64,000 nt of DNA from Rummeliibacillus pycnus (GCF_002884495.1 NZ_KZ614145.1:558001-622000), one strand, 5' to 3'; shown: positions 9,149 to 18,216, counted from the first letter of the stretch. Notes: a model not told the origin generated them from the letters alone. Numbers and translations: made by a program.

Positions 9149-10438
9149 ATGTTAGAAAAGAGAAACCCTATTGCAGTCGGTGAGGCAGTTCGTCGCGTCA
9201 TGCAATTTGCTTTTACGGGAACAAAAGAAATGGTACCGCTACCTAGGGCATATGGTCGATTTTTAGCCGAGGCTTTAAAAGCGGACCATGATGTACCAGC
9301 TTTTGATCGCTCACCCTATGACGGTTTTGCCATTCGTGCTGAGGATAGTAAATCTGCTTCCGCCGAGCATCCTGTTACTTTTGAAGTCGTTGGAGAAATT
9401 GGAGCGGGCTTTGTTTTTCCAGAACAAGTCCAAGAGGGGCAAGCTGTTCGTATTATGACAGGTGCTCAAATTCCAGCAGGTTGTAATGCAGTTGTTATGC
9501 TGGAGTTAACACGGACTTTTGAAAAAGAGGGTAAGTCCTATATAGAAATTAAACGTACTTATCAAGAGGGCGACAATATTTCGTATCAAGGTGAGGATAT
9601 GAAAAAGGGAGAACCGCTTGTTCAAAAGGGAACGTATATTAATCCTGGTGTCGCAGCATTATTAGCAACCTTTGGTTATCATGAGGTACCTGTCACACGT
9701 AAACCAGTCATTGGTGTAATTGCAACGGGAAGTGAATTATTAGAAACTGATGAGCCACTTCAACCTGGTAAAATTCGTAACAGCAATGCGTATATGATTA
9801 TGGCACAAATTGAACGTGTTGGAGCAGAGGCACGTTATTTCGGGAAATTTAGCGATGATTTAGACATTTGTATTGATGCAGTGAAGTCGGCTTTATCGGA
9901 AGTAGATATGCTCATCACAACTGGTGGCGTTTCAGTAGGTGATTATGACTACTTGCCTGCAATTTATCAGGCGCTTGGTGCAGAGGTGTTATTCAATAAA
10001 GTGGCAATGCGTCCAGGCAGTGTAACAACAGTTGCACAAAGAGATGGACAGCTTTTATTTGGACTTTCAGGAAACCCCTCTGCTTGTTATGTTGGTTTTG
10101 AGCTATTTGTTCGCCCAATAGTACGGTCTGCCTTTTTAAATCAAGCACCCCATTTGCATAGAGAGCAGGCAATTTTAGGTGAGGATTTCAAAAAGGCCAA
10201 TCCATTCACACGCTTGATCCGTGCGCGTATTACTTTTGAAAATGGACAACTTGTAACAGTACCTTCAGGCTTTAATAAATCGAGTGCTGTTTCCTCATTA
10301 GCAGAAGCACAAGCTTTCATTGTACTTCCTGGTGGTACACGTGGCTATGAAAAGGGGATGCGTGTAGACGTATTATTAGTAGAAGATGGACAAGGAAGTG
10401 AATGGCCTTGGGACAACATTGTGCCGTCCTACAGATAG
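9149..10438 (+). CDS. moeA: Molybdopterin molybdenumtransferase MoeA
   Basis: 429 aa; inserts molybdate into adenylated molybdopterin. Family signatures: PAFDRSPYDGFAIRA near residue 50, GDNISYQGED, GVIATGSEL, TTGGVSVGDYDY and LSGNPSACYVGF. An in-frame GTG nine bases earlier is possible, but AAGGAG at 9135-9140 places the start at ATG 9149. It follows moeB by 12 bp and overlaps mobB by 37 bp. Confidence 0.95.
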   Translation: MLEKRNPIAVGEAVRRVMQFAFTGTKEMVPLPRAYGRFLAEALKADHDVPAFDRSPYDGFAIRAEDSKSASAEHPVTFEVVGEIGAGFVFPEQVQEGQAVRIMTGAQIPAGCNAVVMLELTRTFEKEGKSYIEIKRTYQEGDNISYQGEDMKKGEPLVQKGTYINPGVAALLATFGYHEVPVTRKPVIGVIATGSELLETDEPLQPGKIRNSNAYMIMAQIERVGAEARYFGKFSDDLDICIDAVKSALSEVDMLITTGGVSVGDYDYLPAIYQALGAEVLFNKVAMRPGSVTTVAQRDGQLLFGLSGNPSACYVGFELFVRPIVRSAFLNQAPHLHREQAILGEDFKKANPFTRLIRARITFENGQLVTVPSGFNKSSAVSSLAEAQAFIVLPGGTRGYEKGMRVDVLLVEDGQGSEWPWDNIVPSYR

Positions 10439-10917
10439 TTGGCTATCAAAATAGTGGCAAAACGACATTAATGGAGAAATTAATTGCTGCAGCCTCAGAA
10501 GAAGGGGCCCGCGTTGCAACCATTAAGCATCATGGGCATGGTGGAGTTCCAGCAGCAGTCTATCGAAAAGATAGTCAGCGTCATGAAAAGGCTGGGGCGG
10601 TGATTGCTGGTGTAGAAGGAGCAGGTACATTATGTTTGACTATTCAGCAGGCATCCTGGGAACTGGAGGAGCTCGTCGAATTATATCAATCATTTCGGCC
10701 TAATATGATTTTAGTTGAGGGCTATAAAAAGGCAGATTATCCAAAGGTCGTATTAATTCGTCATCAGGAGGATGTCGCCACTTTACAGAAATTGACGAAT
10801 ATCATTTGTGTGCTTTATTGGCAAAATGTAGACCTTTCTCCTTTTACATGCCCTGCATATTCAATAAGAAAAGAAGCTCTTTATATGGAACTTTTACTGG
10901 AAAAAGTGAGGAATTAG
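10402..10917 (+). CDS. mobB: MobB, molybdopterin-guanine dinucleotide biosynthesis adapter
   Basis: 171 aa P-loop GTP-binding protein with Walker A GYQNSGKTT near the N-terminus and the family's IKHHGHGG segment. MobB helps MobA but is not essential in E. coli. The ATG lies inside the end of moeA behind AAGGAAGTGA, and the reading frame overlaps moeA by 37 bp. moaE follows after one base. Confidence 0.92.
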   Translation: MALGQHCAVLQIVGYQNSGKTTLMEKLIAAASEEGARVATIKHHGHGGVPAAVYRKDSQRHEKAGAVIAGVEGAGTLCLTIQQASWELEELVELYQSFRPNMILVEGYKKADYPKVVLIRHQEDVATLQKLTNIICVLYWQNVDLSPFTCPAYSIRKEALYMELLLEKVRN

Positions 10918-10918
10918 A

Positions 10919-11398
10919 ATGGAAGAAAATTTATTTGTTATTACAGATCAGCCTATTCATGTAGAGGAAGTTACAAAAAAAGTAGAAAGTCGTAATGCAG
11001 GGGCAATCACAGTTTTTATTGGAACGGTTCGAGAATTGACAAAAGGCAAAAAAACATTGCATTTAGAGTATCAAGCGTATCCATCGATGGCCATTAAAAT
11101 GTTTCAGCAAATTGCTAAAGAAATAAAAGAAAAATGGCCGGAAGCACATATTGCTATTACACATCGTACAGGGCGATTGGAAATTTCAGATATTGCGGTT
11201 GTTATCGCTGTTTCCTCACCACATCGAAAAATAGCCTATGAGGCAAATGAATATGCCATTGATCGCATTAAGCAAATTGTGCCAATTTGGAAGAAAGAAT
11301 TTTGGGAAGATGGTACAGCTTGGATTGGCGATCAGCTCGAGAATGTACCTTATCCGTCTGGAAAACCTGTAGTGAAGGGAGGAGAAAAGCATGATTAA
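10919..11398 (+). CDS. moaE: Molybdopterin synthase large subunit MoaE
   Basis: 159 aa catalytic subunit of molybdopterin synthase, which puts two sulfurs from MoaD thiocarboxylate onto cyclic pyranopterin monophosphate. Family sequences: GAITVFIGTVRE near residue 28, LEYQAYPSMA, HRTGRLEI and the active-site Lys region IPIWKKEFW near residue 120. It overlaps moaD by 8 bp, fitting a fixed subunit ratio. Confidence 0.94.
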   Translation: MEENLFVITDQPIHVEEVTKKVESRNAGAITVFIGTVRELTKGKKTLHLEYQAYPSMAIKMFQQIAKEIKEKWPEAHIAITHRTGRLEISDIAVVIAVSSPHRKIAYEANEYAIDRIKQIVPIWKKEFWEDGTAWIGDQLENVPYPSGKPVVKGGEKHD

Positions 11399-11624
11399 GA
11401 TCCTACTTTTTGCACAATTACAAGAGGAAGTTGGTCAATCACAAGTGACTATGGATACTTCAGAAGCAACCGTGCAACAAGTAAAAGTCTGGTTAGAGAA
11501 GCAGTATACTTTAACATCCTTACAGCAAACAATGGCTGCCGTGAATGAGGAATTTGCGACGGATGATACGATTGTAACATCAGGGGATACAGTAGCTTTT
11601 ATTCCACCGATTAGTGGTGGGTAG
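11391..11624 (+). CDS. moaD: Molybdopterin synthase sulfur carrier MoaD
   Basis: 77 aa ubiquitin-like sulfur carrier ending in SGG, the terminal Gly being the residue activated by MoeB. The strand sequence IKILLFAQLQEEVG and the late VAFIPPISGG fit the family. GGAGG within the end of moaE provides its ribosome site. It is the last gene of the operon. No clear U-run terminator is visible after it. Confidence 0.94.
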   Translation: MIKILLFAQLQEEVGQSQVTMDTSEATVQQVKVWLEKQYTLTSLQQTMAAVNEEFATDDTIVTSGDTVAFIPPISGG

Positions 11625-12094
11625 ACAGACTATTTACTATAAATAATGTTGCTTTAAAATAACAAGTGTCATTTCTATGAGTAAAATAGGACTTTTAAGC
11701 TTTAATGAAGTACGCTTAATCTAACTGAATGTTGATGAAAAAAACTTGCAGAGGGATTCGCATAGATTCCAGTGGGGACGCGAAGTAGACCAGAACTTAC
11801 AGGAATGAGGATTCTCGTCAGTTCGCTTACTGAAATCGGAGCAAATTATACTTTATTTAATAGCGAATATATCCTGTAAAATTTACGTTACTACACTTTT
11901 TCAGTGTTATTGAAGTTAGGAAATGGTTTGTTGGAAAATCCGATGGTATCGTAACCTCATCTAATTAGAAATACCTTATAAAATGCGAAAAACTCTATCG
12001 ATAGAACTGATTTACTAATATGAATAGGAAATGGAAATTAGAATATTGAATTCTTATTAATAGCTAGATGATTCTATCGCAAAGGGGAAATCGT
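11625..12094. other. 470-bp intergenic region, no gene seen
   Basis: No open frame with a ribosome site was found. The stretch near 11755-11840 is GC-richer than its surroundings and carries words such as GGGGACGCGAAG that recall degenerate Bacillaceae extragenic repeats, but no full copy is recognised. Confidence 0.4.
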
Positions 12095-13549
12095 ATGAAG
12101 AAAAATTTAAGTATGTTTCTAACAACTTGTCTCGTCACTTTGGGGTTATTTGCTGGGCATATTTCAGCAGAAGCTAGTACTTCACAGATTCAAACGCTTG
12201 ATCAATCCGTCAAAAAAATTGTTGATGAAAAAATGGCAGGTGCTGATGTTAGTCTTGCCATTAGAGATGAGAAAGGAAATGTTATCTATGATTTGAATGG
12301 AAATCAGAAACAAAAACCTGCATCCAATATGAAATTACTAACTACTTCTGCAGCTTTAGAGACTTTAGGAGAAAACTATCGGTTTAAAACAAATGCTTAT
12401 TATACTGGTAAGATAAAAAATGGTGTCTTAAAGGGAGATATTTACCTTCAAGGGACAGGTGACCCTACTTTAAATAAGGAAGATCTTGAACAGTTTGTTG
12501 GTAGTATTGCAGCTTTAGGAATTAAACAAATTGATGGTCGAATTGTAGCTGATGATTATTGGTTTGATCAAGATCTATTGACGCCTGGTATTGCAGAAGA
12601 GGATGAATCTTATTATTATGCTGCACCAATTACCGCATTAACGACTTCGCCTAATAGTGATTATGATTCGGGTACGATTATAGTTGAAGCGAAAGGTGAG
12701 GAGGTAGGAAAGAAACCAACTCTTACAATTACACCTGAACTTGGGGATTTAGTCATTGAAAATAATGCGCAGACAGTTGAAGCAGGTAAGGAAAATACAT
12801 TAACCATTGAACGTCAATTTAGAACAAATCGAATCATTGTAAGTGGAAATTTACCAGTTGATAAGAGTTTGAAAGAATGGGTAACAGTACAAAATCCTAC
12901 AATTCACACATTAACAACATTTAAAAATCTACTTGAACAAAATAAGATTCAATATTCTAAGGACAAGCTGTATCGTGCAAAAACACCTAACAGCGCAAAA
13001 CTAATTACTCAAAAACAGTCCATGCCACTTTCTCAATTACTGATTCCATATATGAAATTAAGCAATAATGGAATTGCAGATATTTTAGTAAAGACCATGG
13101 GACAAGTGAAAATGCATAAAGGTAGTACAGAAGCGGGGCTAAAAGTTTTAAAACAATACGCAAAATCCCGTCATTTGAATATTGGAGATTGGTCTTTTGA
13201 AGATGGTTCGGGCATGTCGCATAGTAATCGAGTGTCGAGTATCCATTTAACACAACTTTTGTTCATGGTTCAAAAGGAGAAATGGTTCAACACATATTTT
13301 ACCAGTCTACCAGTTGCCGCAAATCCAGAAAGAATGATAGGTGGAACACTTCGCAATCGTCTAAAATCACCACTTACAGCAGGAAAAGTTATTGCTAAAA
13401 CTGGATCATTGACTGGTGTCAATACACTGAGTGGCTACCTAAAAGGAAGTAGTGGAAAAACTTATACATTTAGTATTTTAGTTCAAAATAAATCTGGAAC
13501 AATTCCAGTAATAGATGAAATTGTAGAAGTAATGGCTAAGCAATTATAG
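12095..13549 (+). CDS. dacC: D-alanyl-D-alanine carboxypeptidase/endopeptidase, PBP4 (S13) family, copy 1
   Basis: 484 aa, near the length of B. subtilis DacC (PBP4a). An N-terminal signal peptide ends about ISAEA. The three penicillin-binding motifs are present: SNMK with Ser77 and Lys80, SNN in KLSNNGIADIL, and KTG in IAKTGSLTG. It trims cross-links or stem peptides outside the membrane. AAAGGGGA sets ATG 12095; nine upstream in-frame codons lack a ribosome site. A colinear paralogue lies 1.1 kb downstream. Sporulation or stationary-phase expression, as for DacC, is possible but not shown. Confidence 0.9.
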   Translation: MKKNLSMFLTTCLVTLGLFAGHISAEASTSQIQTLDQSVKKIVDEKMAGADVSLAIRDEKGNVIYDLNGNQKQKPASNMKLLTTSAALETLGENYRFKTNAYYTGKIKNGVLKGDIYLQGTGDPTLNKEDLEQFVGSIAALGIKQIDGRIVADDYWFDQDLLTPGIAEEDESYYYAAPITALTTSPNSDYDSGTIIVEAKGEEVGKKPTLTITPELGDLVIENNAQTVEAGKENTLTIERQFRTNRIIVSGNLPVDKSLKEWVTVQNPTIHTLTTFKNLLEQNKIQYSKDKLYRAKTPNSAKLITQKQSMPLSQLLIPYMKLSNNGIADILVKTMGQVKMHKGSTEAGLKVLKQYAKSRHLNIGDWSFEDGSGMSHSNRVSSIHLTQLLFMVQKEKWFNTYFTSLPVAANPERMIGGTLRNRLKSPLTAGKVIAKTGSLTGVNTLSGYLKGSSGKTYTFSILVQNKSGTIPVIDEIVEVMAKQL

Positions 13550-13854
13550 CAAAAGTAAGGGAAGAGGATATTTAATCTTCTTCCATTTTTGTTATTTGGG
13601 AAATATTTGAAGAAACAAGACTACATCATGAATAAAAACAACGGATTTGTGCTAAATGAACAAGTTCTGACCTCGGTCAAAAACATAAATTGTTTTGAAC
13701 GCGGATAAAAAACTTAAATTTGATAAGAGATTCAAATTACATAGATAAGACCACTCGAAACATGGATTACACGGATAATCCAAGCATTCGTCCCAAAAAG
13801 TTACTATAAAAAGTGCTATAATAGCATTAATTGTATATAGAAGGAGTGAGCTGT
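13550..13854. other. 305-bp intergenic region with a weak hairpin and yqeY promoter
   Basis: A weak GGAAGA...TCTTCC hairpin at about 13560-13587 with a following T-rich stretch may end the upstream gene. The middle contains words (ACGCGGATAAAAA, ACACGGATAATCC) resembling the GCGGAT repeat units at 16.2 kb. The yqeY promoter lies at the right end. Confidence 0.4.
13814..13822 (+). promoter_or_regulatory. Extended -10 promoter element for the yqeY-like gene
   Basis: TGCTATAAT has a perfect TATAAT with the TG extension, 32 bp before the start codon. No good -35 is visible, which is usual for extended -10 promoters. Confidence 0.55.
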
Positions 13855-14280
13855 ATGTTAAAAACAGCTGTTTTTGATCAACTTAAAAAAGCAATGAAAG
13901 AAAAGAATGTTCTTGCGAAGGGTGTACTCACTATTGTCAAGTCTTCACTTGATTTAGCTGAAAAAGAAAAGGGCTCTGAGTTAACGCATGAAGAAGAAAT
14001 TGCGATTATCAATCGTGAGATCAAACAAACGAACCAAGCTTTAGAAGGTGCTGAAAAAGCAAATCGCTCTGACTTAATTGAACAAGAGCAAGCAAAATTG
14101 GCTCTATTAAAAACATTCCTACCAGAACAATTATCGGAAGAAAAAGTAATTGAACTGTTAAAAGAAGCAGGTATTTCTTCTGGCATGAACATGGGAGAAG
14201 CAATGAAAATTGCCAAACCATTACTTGCTGGCAAAGCAGAAGGTTCTGTGATTGCAAAAGCGGTCAAAAGCTTAATTTAA
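13855..14280 (+). CDS. yqeY: GatB/YqeY domain protein
   Basis: 141 aa, all-helical and soluble. It matches the YqeY family throughout: an N-terminal helix AVFDQLKKAMKEK, a middle KEKGSELTHEEEIAII and a C-terminal domain resembling the tRNA-binding tail of GatB. The function is not well defined; relatives are fused to or resemble amidotransferase subunits. AAGGAG lies 9 nt before ATG 13855. It sits between two PBP4 paralogues with its own promoter and terminator, so it is probably a separate unit. Confidence 0.88.
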   Translation: MLKTAVFDQLKKAMKEKNVLAKGVLTIVKSSLDLAEKEKGSELTHEEEIAIINREIKQTNQALEGAEKANRSDLIEQEQAKLALLKTFLPEQLSEEKVIELLKEAGISSGMNMGEAMKIAKPLLAGKAEGSVIAKAVKSLI

Positions 14281-14287
14281 TTAGGTG

Positions 14288-14327
14288 AAAAAACGTTGAA
14301 TTCTTTAATGGAATTCAACGTTTTTTT
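14288..14327 (+). terminator. Terminator after yqeY
   Basis: AAAAACGTTGAATTC pairs with GAATTCAACGTTTTT around a short loop and ends in a run of T. Confidence 0.92.
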
Positions 14328-14630
14328 AATGATTATATGCAATAAAAAACACTGGTTGGTTCAAGCGGTTTAATCGTGTGGAAACCTCGCTCATAATATG
14401 GGTAAAAGCTGTATTCGATTTACAAATACCAAAAATATTCCTTTCAAATTAATTAGAGAGTTCGTAACACGAATGTCTATACAAAAATGGATTGAGTGCT
14501 ATGAAGCTCAAAAAAAATAATACTTTGATCTATAAATGGGCAAAATAGGTGATGTTGATCCATAACTTCCAATATAAAAATGAAATATGACTATGAAAGT
14601 TAGAATATTCAACTACCAAGGAGAGATCAA
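14328..14630. other. Intergenic region before the second PBP4 gene
   Basis: About 300 bp, AT-rich, with no credible gene or structured element seen beyond the AAGGAGAG ribosome site of the next gene at its end. Confidence 0.4.
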
Positions 14631-16088
14631 ATGCTAAAGAAGATAAGCATCCTTCTAATTTCGTATATGCTCGTTTTGGGTTTGATCAGTATACATGCAT
14701 CAGCTGAAGTAGATTCCTCGACAATTCAAAGACTTGATCAATCAGTTAAGAAAATTGTCTACGAGAAAATGCCGAATGCTGAAGTAAGTATTGCAATTCG
14801 AGATGATTTTGGCAATGTCATTTATGATTTCAATGGTAATAGGCAACAAAAGCCCGCTTCTAACATGAAGTTATTAACGAGTGCTGCCGCATTAACTGAA
14901 TTAGGTGAAAATTATCGATTTAGGACAAATATTTATACCACTGGTTATGTCAAAAAAGGAACATTGCATGGTGATCTTTATCTTCAAGGCACTGGTGACC
15001 CGACTTTGACCGTTGACGATCTGGATCAATTTGCTTCTTTTTTAGCTGACCAGGGTATTAAGAAAATAGATGGTCGAATTATAGGCGATGATTTTTGGTT
15101 TGATCAAGATTTGTTAACACCCGATATTAAAAAGGATGATGAGTCCTATTATTATGCAGCGCCAATTACGGCATTAACGCTGTCACCTGATAGTGACTAC
15201 GATTCTGGAACTGTTATTATCGAAGCGCTAGGGGAGATTATAGGAGAAAAACCTAGACTAAAAACCACACCAGAATTAGGTGAATTGGTCATTAAAAATG
15301 AAGCAAAAACAGTCGCAACAAACCAAAATACCACACTAAAAATTGAACGCGAATATAGAAAAAATAAAGTGGTAGTTAGCGGCAATTTACCTATCCATAA
15401 GAGTTGGAAAGAATGGATCACTGTTCCGAATCCTACTTTGCATACAGTATTGTTATTTATACACGCACTAGAAAAACATAACGTTCAATATACGCAAGAA
15501 CAACTATTTCGTGGGAAAACCCCTACTAGCGCAACACTAATGGTACAAAAACAATCCATTCCATTAGCTCAAATAATCATACCTTACATGAAATTAAGCA
15601 ATAACAGTATTGCAGATATTTTAGTCAAGACAATGGGAAAGGTTAGGGTGGATCAGGGAAGTACAAAAGCTGGATTGAGAGTAGTAAAACAATATGCACT
15701 ATCAAGACATCTCAATATGGATGATTGGTTCTTTGAGGATGGCTCAGGTATGTCGCATAATAATAGCGTGTCGAGTATCGATCTAACAAAACTACTATAC
15801 AGTGTACAAAAAGAGAAACAGTGGTATAGTACTTTCTTTAATAGTTTACCCGTCGCTGCAAATTCAGATAGGATGATTGGTGGGTCATTAAAAAATCGCT
15901 TGAAATCCCCTTTTACTGAAGGGAGAGTTTTTGCAAAAACAGGCGCAATTGATGGTGTCAATACACTAAGTGGTTACCTAATCGGAAACAGTGGCATGCC
16001 TTATTCTTTCAGTATTTTAGTACAAAATCAAAATGGGACGATTCCTGCGATTGATGAGATTGTAGAAAAAATGGCAGAGGAATTATAG
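14631..16088 (+). CDS. D-alanyl-D-alanine carboxypeptidase/endopeptidase, PBP4 (S13) family, copy 2
   Basis: 485 aa, colinear with the copy at 12.1 kb and very similar throughout (by eye well over half the residues). A signal peptide ends about HASAE; SNMK again has Ser77 and Lys80, followed by SNN in KLSNNSIADIL and KTG in FAKTGAIDG, so it should be active. Differences concentrate in the signal peptide and the region around residues 220-290. AAGGAGAG precedes the ATG. The pair is a local duplication now separated by yqeY; whether the copies differ in timing or substrate is unknown. Confidence 0.9.
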   Translation: MLKKISILLISYMLVLGLISIHASAEVDSSTIQRLDQSVKKIVYEKMPNAEVSIAIRDDFGNVIYDFNGNRQQKPASNMKLLTSAAALTELGENYRFRTNIYTTGYVKKGTLHGDLYLQGTGDPTLTVDDLDQFASFLADQGIKKIDGRIIGDDFWFDQDLLTPDIKKDDESYYYAAPITALTLSPDSDYDSGTVIIEALGEIIGEKPRLKTTPELGELVIKNEAKTVATNQNTTLKIEREYRKNKVVVSGNLPIHKSWKEWITVPNPTLHTVLLFIHALEKHNVQYTQEQLFRGKTPTSATLMVQKQSIPLAQIIIPYMKLSNNSIADILVKTMGKVRVDQGSTKAGLRVVKQYALSRHLNMDDWFFEDGSGMSHNNSVSSIDLTKLLYSVQKEKQWYSTFFNSLPVAANSDRMIGGSLKNRLKSPFTEGRVFAKTGAIDGVNTLSGYLIGNSGMPYSFSILVQNQNGTIPAIDEIVEKMAEEL

Positions 16089-16094
16089 ATTACT

Positions 16095-16124
16095 CAATTC
16101 ACCCCAGTAAACATGGGGTGAATT
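16095..16124 (+). terminator. Hairpin after the second PBP4 gene
   Basis: AATTCACCCC and GGGGTGAATT form a 10-bp stem directly after the stop codon. There is no strong T run behind it, so termination may be weak. Confidence 0.5.
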
Positions 16125-16153
16125 GATCATTATTAGAAACATATAATGAAAGC

Positions 16154-16281
16154 GCGGATGTCGCACTCAAAATCGCGGAAAGAGATGAAAAACCTGCGGA
16201 TGTCGCACTCAAAATCGCGGAAAGGAATTATAAAAACCGCGGATGTCACATCGAAAACCCCGGATAACATGAAGTACTCTT
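16154..16281. repeat. 21-bp-phased GCGG repeat array
   Basis: GCGG tetramers begin at 16154, 16175, 16196, 16217 and 16239, with a degenerate CCGG at 16260, so the spacing is 21, 21, 21, 22 and 21 bp. Two unit types alternate, GCGGATGTCGCACTC... and GCGGAAAG.... The same phasing is seen in the array at 18.6 kb. No reading frame with a start signal crosses it. Confidence 0.8.
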
Positions 16282-16392
16282 CGTCCTTAAAAGTCTGCTA
16301 AATCATTTTTTATGCCAAAATAAAAATGAGTTATTAGTTCTTCTGTCGAATACTATTTCATAAGATTATTTCAATAACTAGAGGGGATTTCT

Positions 16393-16576
16393 TTGAATCA
16401 AAGAATGCTATACATTGTGATTGTTTTTATGCAAATTGTCGTTTTAACGAATGTTACCCTTTTTTAGCAAGTGGAATGGAATAATGATGTTTATCTGTAC
16501 GGGTTTATTTATTCTAGGTACTTATTTTTATGTCAAAGGTAAAGGAAAGTTAGATCCAGAAAGTGACGCACTTTAA
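16393..16576 (+). pseudogene. Small two-helix membrane protein, frameshifted
   Basis: A TTG start behind AGGGGA opens a hydrophobic reading frame (MNQRMLYIVIV...) that meets TAG within a run of six T at about 16464-16469. Removing one T would continue the frame through a second hydrophobic segment to a Lys-rich tail and stop at 16574, giving about 59 aa. Two complementary halves in adjacent frames joined at a homopolymer indicate a frameshift, either real or a sequencing error. The family is not recognised. Confidence 0.5.
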
Positions 16577-16677
16577 TCTAATATTCCGATTAAATGGATG
16601 TGTTTTAAAACAACTACTTTGAAAACCTTTGAAACACCTGTTATAGTAATAAATGAAGTTGAAAGGAGCGATATAGA

Positions 16678-17118
16678 ATGAATATGGATTATGATTTATT
16701 TATGCAAGACATGCTTCGTCAAGCACGTAGCGAAATGACTGAAAATGGTTATGAAGAACTTAAAACAGCAGAAGAAGTAGACGAGGCATTTAAACGTAAG
16801 GGTACTACTTTTGTAATGGTTAACTCAGTATGTGGTTGTGCAGGTGGTATCGCACGTCCAGCAGCAGTTAATGCAATCAATTACGATAAACGTCCAGATC
16901 ATTTAGTAACAGTATTTGCAGGTCAAGATAAAGAAGCAACTGCTCAAGCACGTATGCACTTTGGTGAAGATCATATTCCTTCATCTCCATCATTTGTATT
17001 ATTAAAAGATGGTAAACCTGTAGCAGAAATTGGTCGCCATGAAATTGAAGGACATGATCCAATGTCAGTAATTACTGCTATTCAAGGCTACTTCGAAGAT
17101 TTTTGCGAAGAAGTTTAA
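16678..17118 (+). CDS. brxB: Bacilliredoxin, BrxA/BrxB (YphP/YqiW) family
   Basis: 146 aa thioredoxin-fold protein with the CGC active site in [12 protein letters not shown] near residue 52. Bacilliredoxins remove bacillithiol from oxidised protein thiols after hypochlorite or disulfide stress. GAAAGGAG precedes the ATG. The yqjA-like gene follows directly, as yqjA follows yqiW in B. subtilis, which favours BrxB over BrxA; the two paralogues cannot be told apart by motif alone. Confidence 0.9.
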   Translation: MNMDYDLFMQDMLRQARSEMTENGYEELKTAEEVDEAFKRKGTTFVMVNSVCGCAGGIARPAAVNAINYDKRPDHLVTVFAGQDKEATAQARMHFGEDHIPSSPSFVLLKDGKPVAEIGRHEIEGHDPMSVITAIQGYFEDFCEEV

Positions 17119-17130
17119 TCGTTTAAATAG

Positions 17131-17164
17131 AAGAGCGCTATTTTACTATAGTGCTCTTTTTTTT
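17131..17164 (+). terminator. Terminator after the bacilliredoxin gene
   Basis: An AGAGCGCTA / TAGTGCTCT stem with one mismatch is followed by eight T. The T run lies just before the ribosome site of the next gene, so read-through could still feed it. Confidence 0.85.
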
Positions 17165-17177
17165 AGGGGTGAAATAT

Positions 17178-18212
17178 GTGAAAAGGTATCATATTGGTTA
17201 TCGTATTTTGAAAACAGGACTAGGTGCAGGACTATCTATCGGTATTGCACAATATTTTCATTTAGATTTTTTCTCATCCGCAGGGATTCTAACCATACTT
17301 TGTATTCAGCCAACAAAGCGAAAGTCAATTCATGCAGTATATACAAGAGTAATGGCAACTTTAATAGGTATTGTCATGTCGCTTATCTTTTTTGAGTTGC
17401 TGGGCTATCATCCATGGATTTTAGGGTTGATGATCTTATTCTTCTTACCAATTTTGGTAATGATTAAAGTTACGCCAGGATTCGTTTCATCTGTTGTCAT
17501 TATTTTACATATATTTTCAACTGCAAATTTCACATGGGGTTTATTAGTAAATGAATTATCACTGATGTTGATTGGATTTGGAACTGCATTAGCTGTCAAT
17601 ATGTATATGCCCGATATCCAACACAAACTAGACGACTATCGTTTGCAGATTGAGAAATTATATAGTTCAATTTTCAAAGAAATTACAAAATATCTACGTA
17701 ATGGTGATACCAGTTGGGATGGGAAAGAATTGGTTGAAGCAACGAGTATGATTAATAAAGCAAAAGCACTCGCATATCAAGACGTTGAAAACCACCTTAC
17801 CCGACATGAAAATCTCTACTATCAATATTTTGATATTCGTGAACGACAACTAGAAATTATCGAAAGAGTATTACCGAAGATCACAAACTTACCGGTCATA
17901 GTAGAACAAGCAGAACTTGTAGCTGATTTTATGGAAGAACTATCTGAAAATGTCCATTCAGGAAATACAGCCAAAAAATACCGCAGTAAATTAGATGATG
18001 TAAAAGGAGACTTTGCAAAATTACCACTACCAACAACACATGAGAAATTTTTAGCAATGGCCTCACTTTACCAATTCATTGAGGAAATGGATCGATATCT
18101 TGCCATTAAACAGGATTTTAAGGGAATAACCCCGTCAAATCGACGTTTGGCCAAAAAATCGAAAGGTGAAAAACAGGAGGATACCCAAAAAAGTTCTCCA
18201 ACAAATGAATAA
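17178..18212 (+). CDS. yqjA: Aromatic acid exporter family membrane protein (YqjA-like, DUF939)
   Basis: 344 aa. The N-terminal half has about four membrane segments including the CIQPTKRKSI turn and GFGTALAVNMYMP, typical of the ArAE_1 family; the C-terminal half is a soluble helical domain with a charged, probably disordered tail. The substrate is unknown. Two in-frame GTG codons are possible; AGGGG at 17165-17169 is 8 nt before GTG 17178, so that start is used. The gene lies directly after the bacilliredoxin gene, matching yqiW-yqjA order. Confidence 0.85.
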   Translation: MKRYHIGYRILKTGLGAGLSIGIAQYFHLDFFSSAGILTILCIQPTKRKSIHAVYTRVMATLIGIVMSLIFFELLGYHPWILGLMILFFLPILVMIKVTPGFVSSVVIILHIFSTANFTWGLLVNELSLMLIGFGTALAVNMYMPDIQHKLDDYRLQIEKLYSSIFKEITKYLRNGDTSWDGKELVEATSMINKAKALAYQDVENHLTRHENLYYQYFDIRERQLEIIERVLPKITNLPVIVEQAELVADFMEELSENVHSGNTAKKYRSKLDDVKGDFAKLPLPTTHEKFLAMASLYQFIEEMDRYLAIKQDFKGITPSNRRLAKKSKGEKQEDTQKSSPTNE

Positions 18213-18216
18213 AAAA

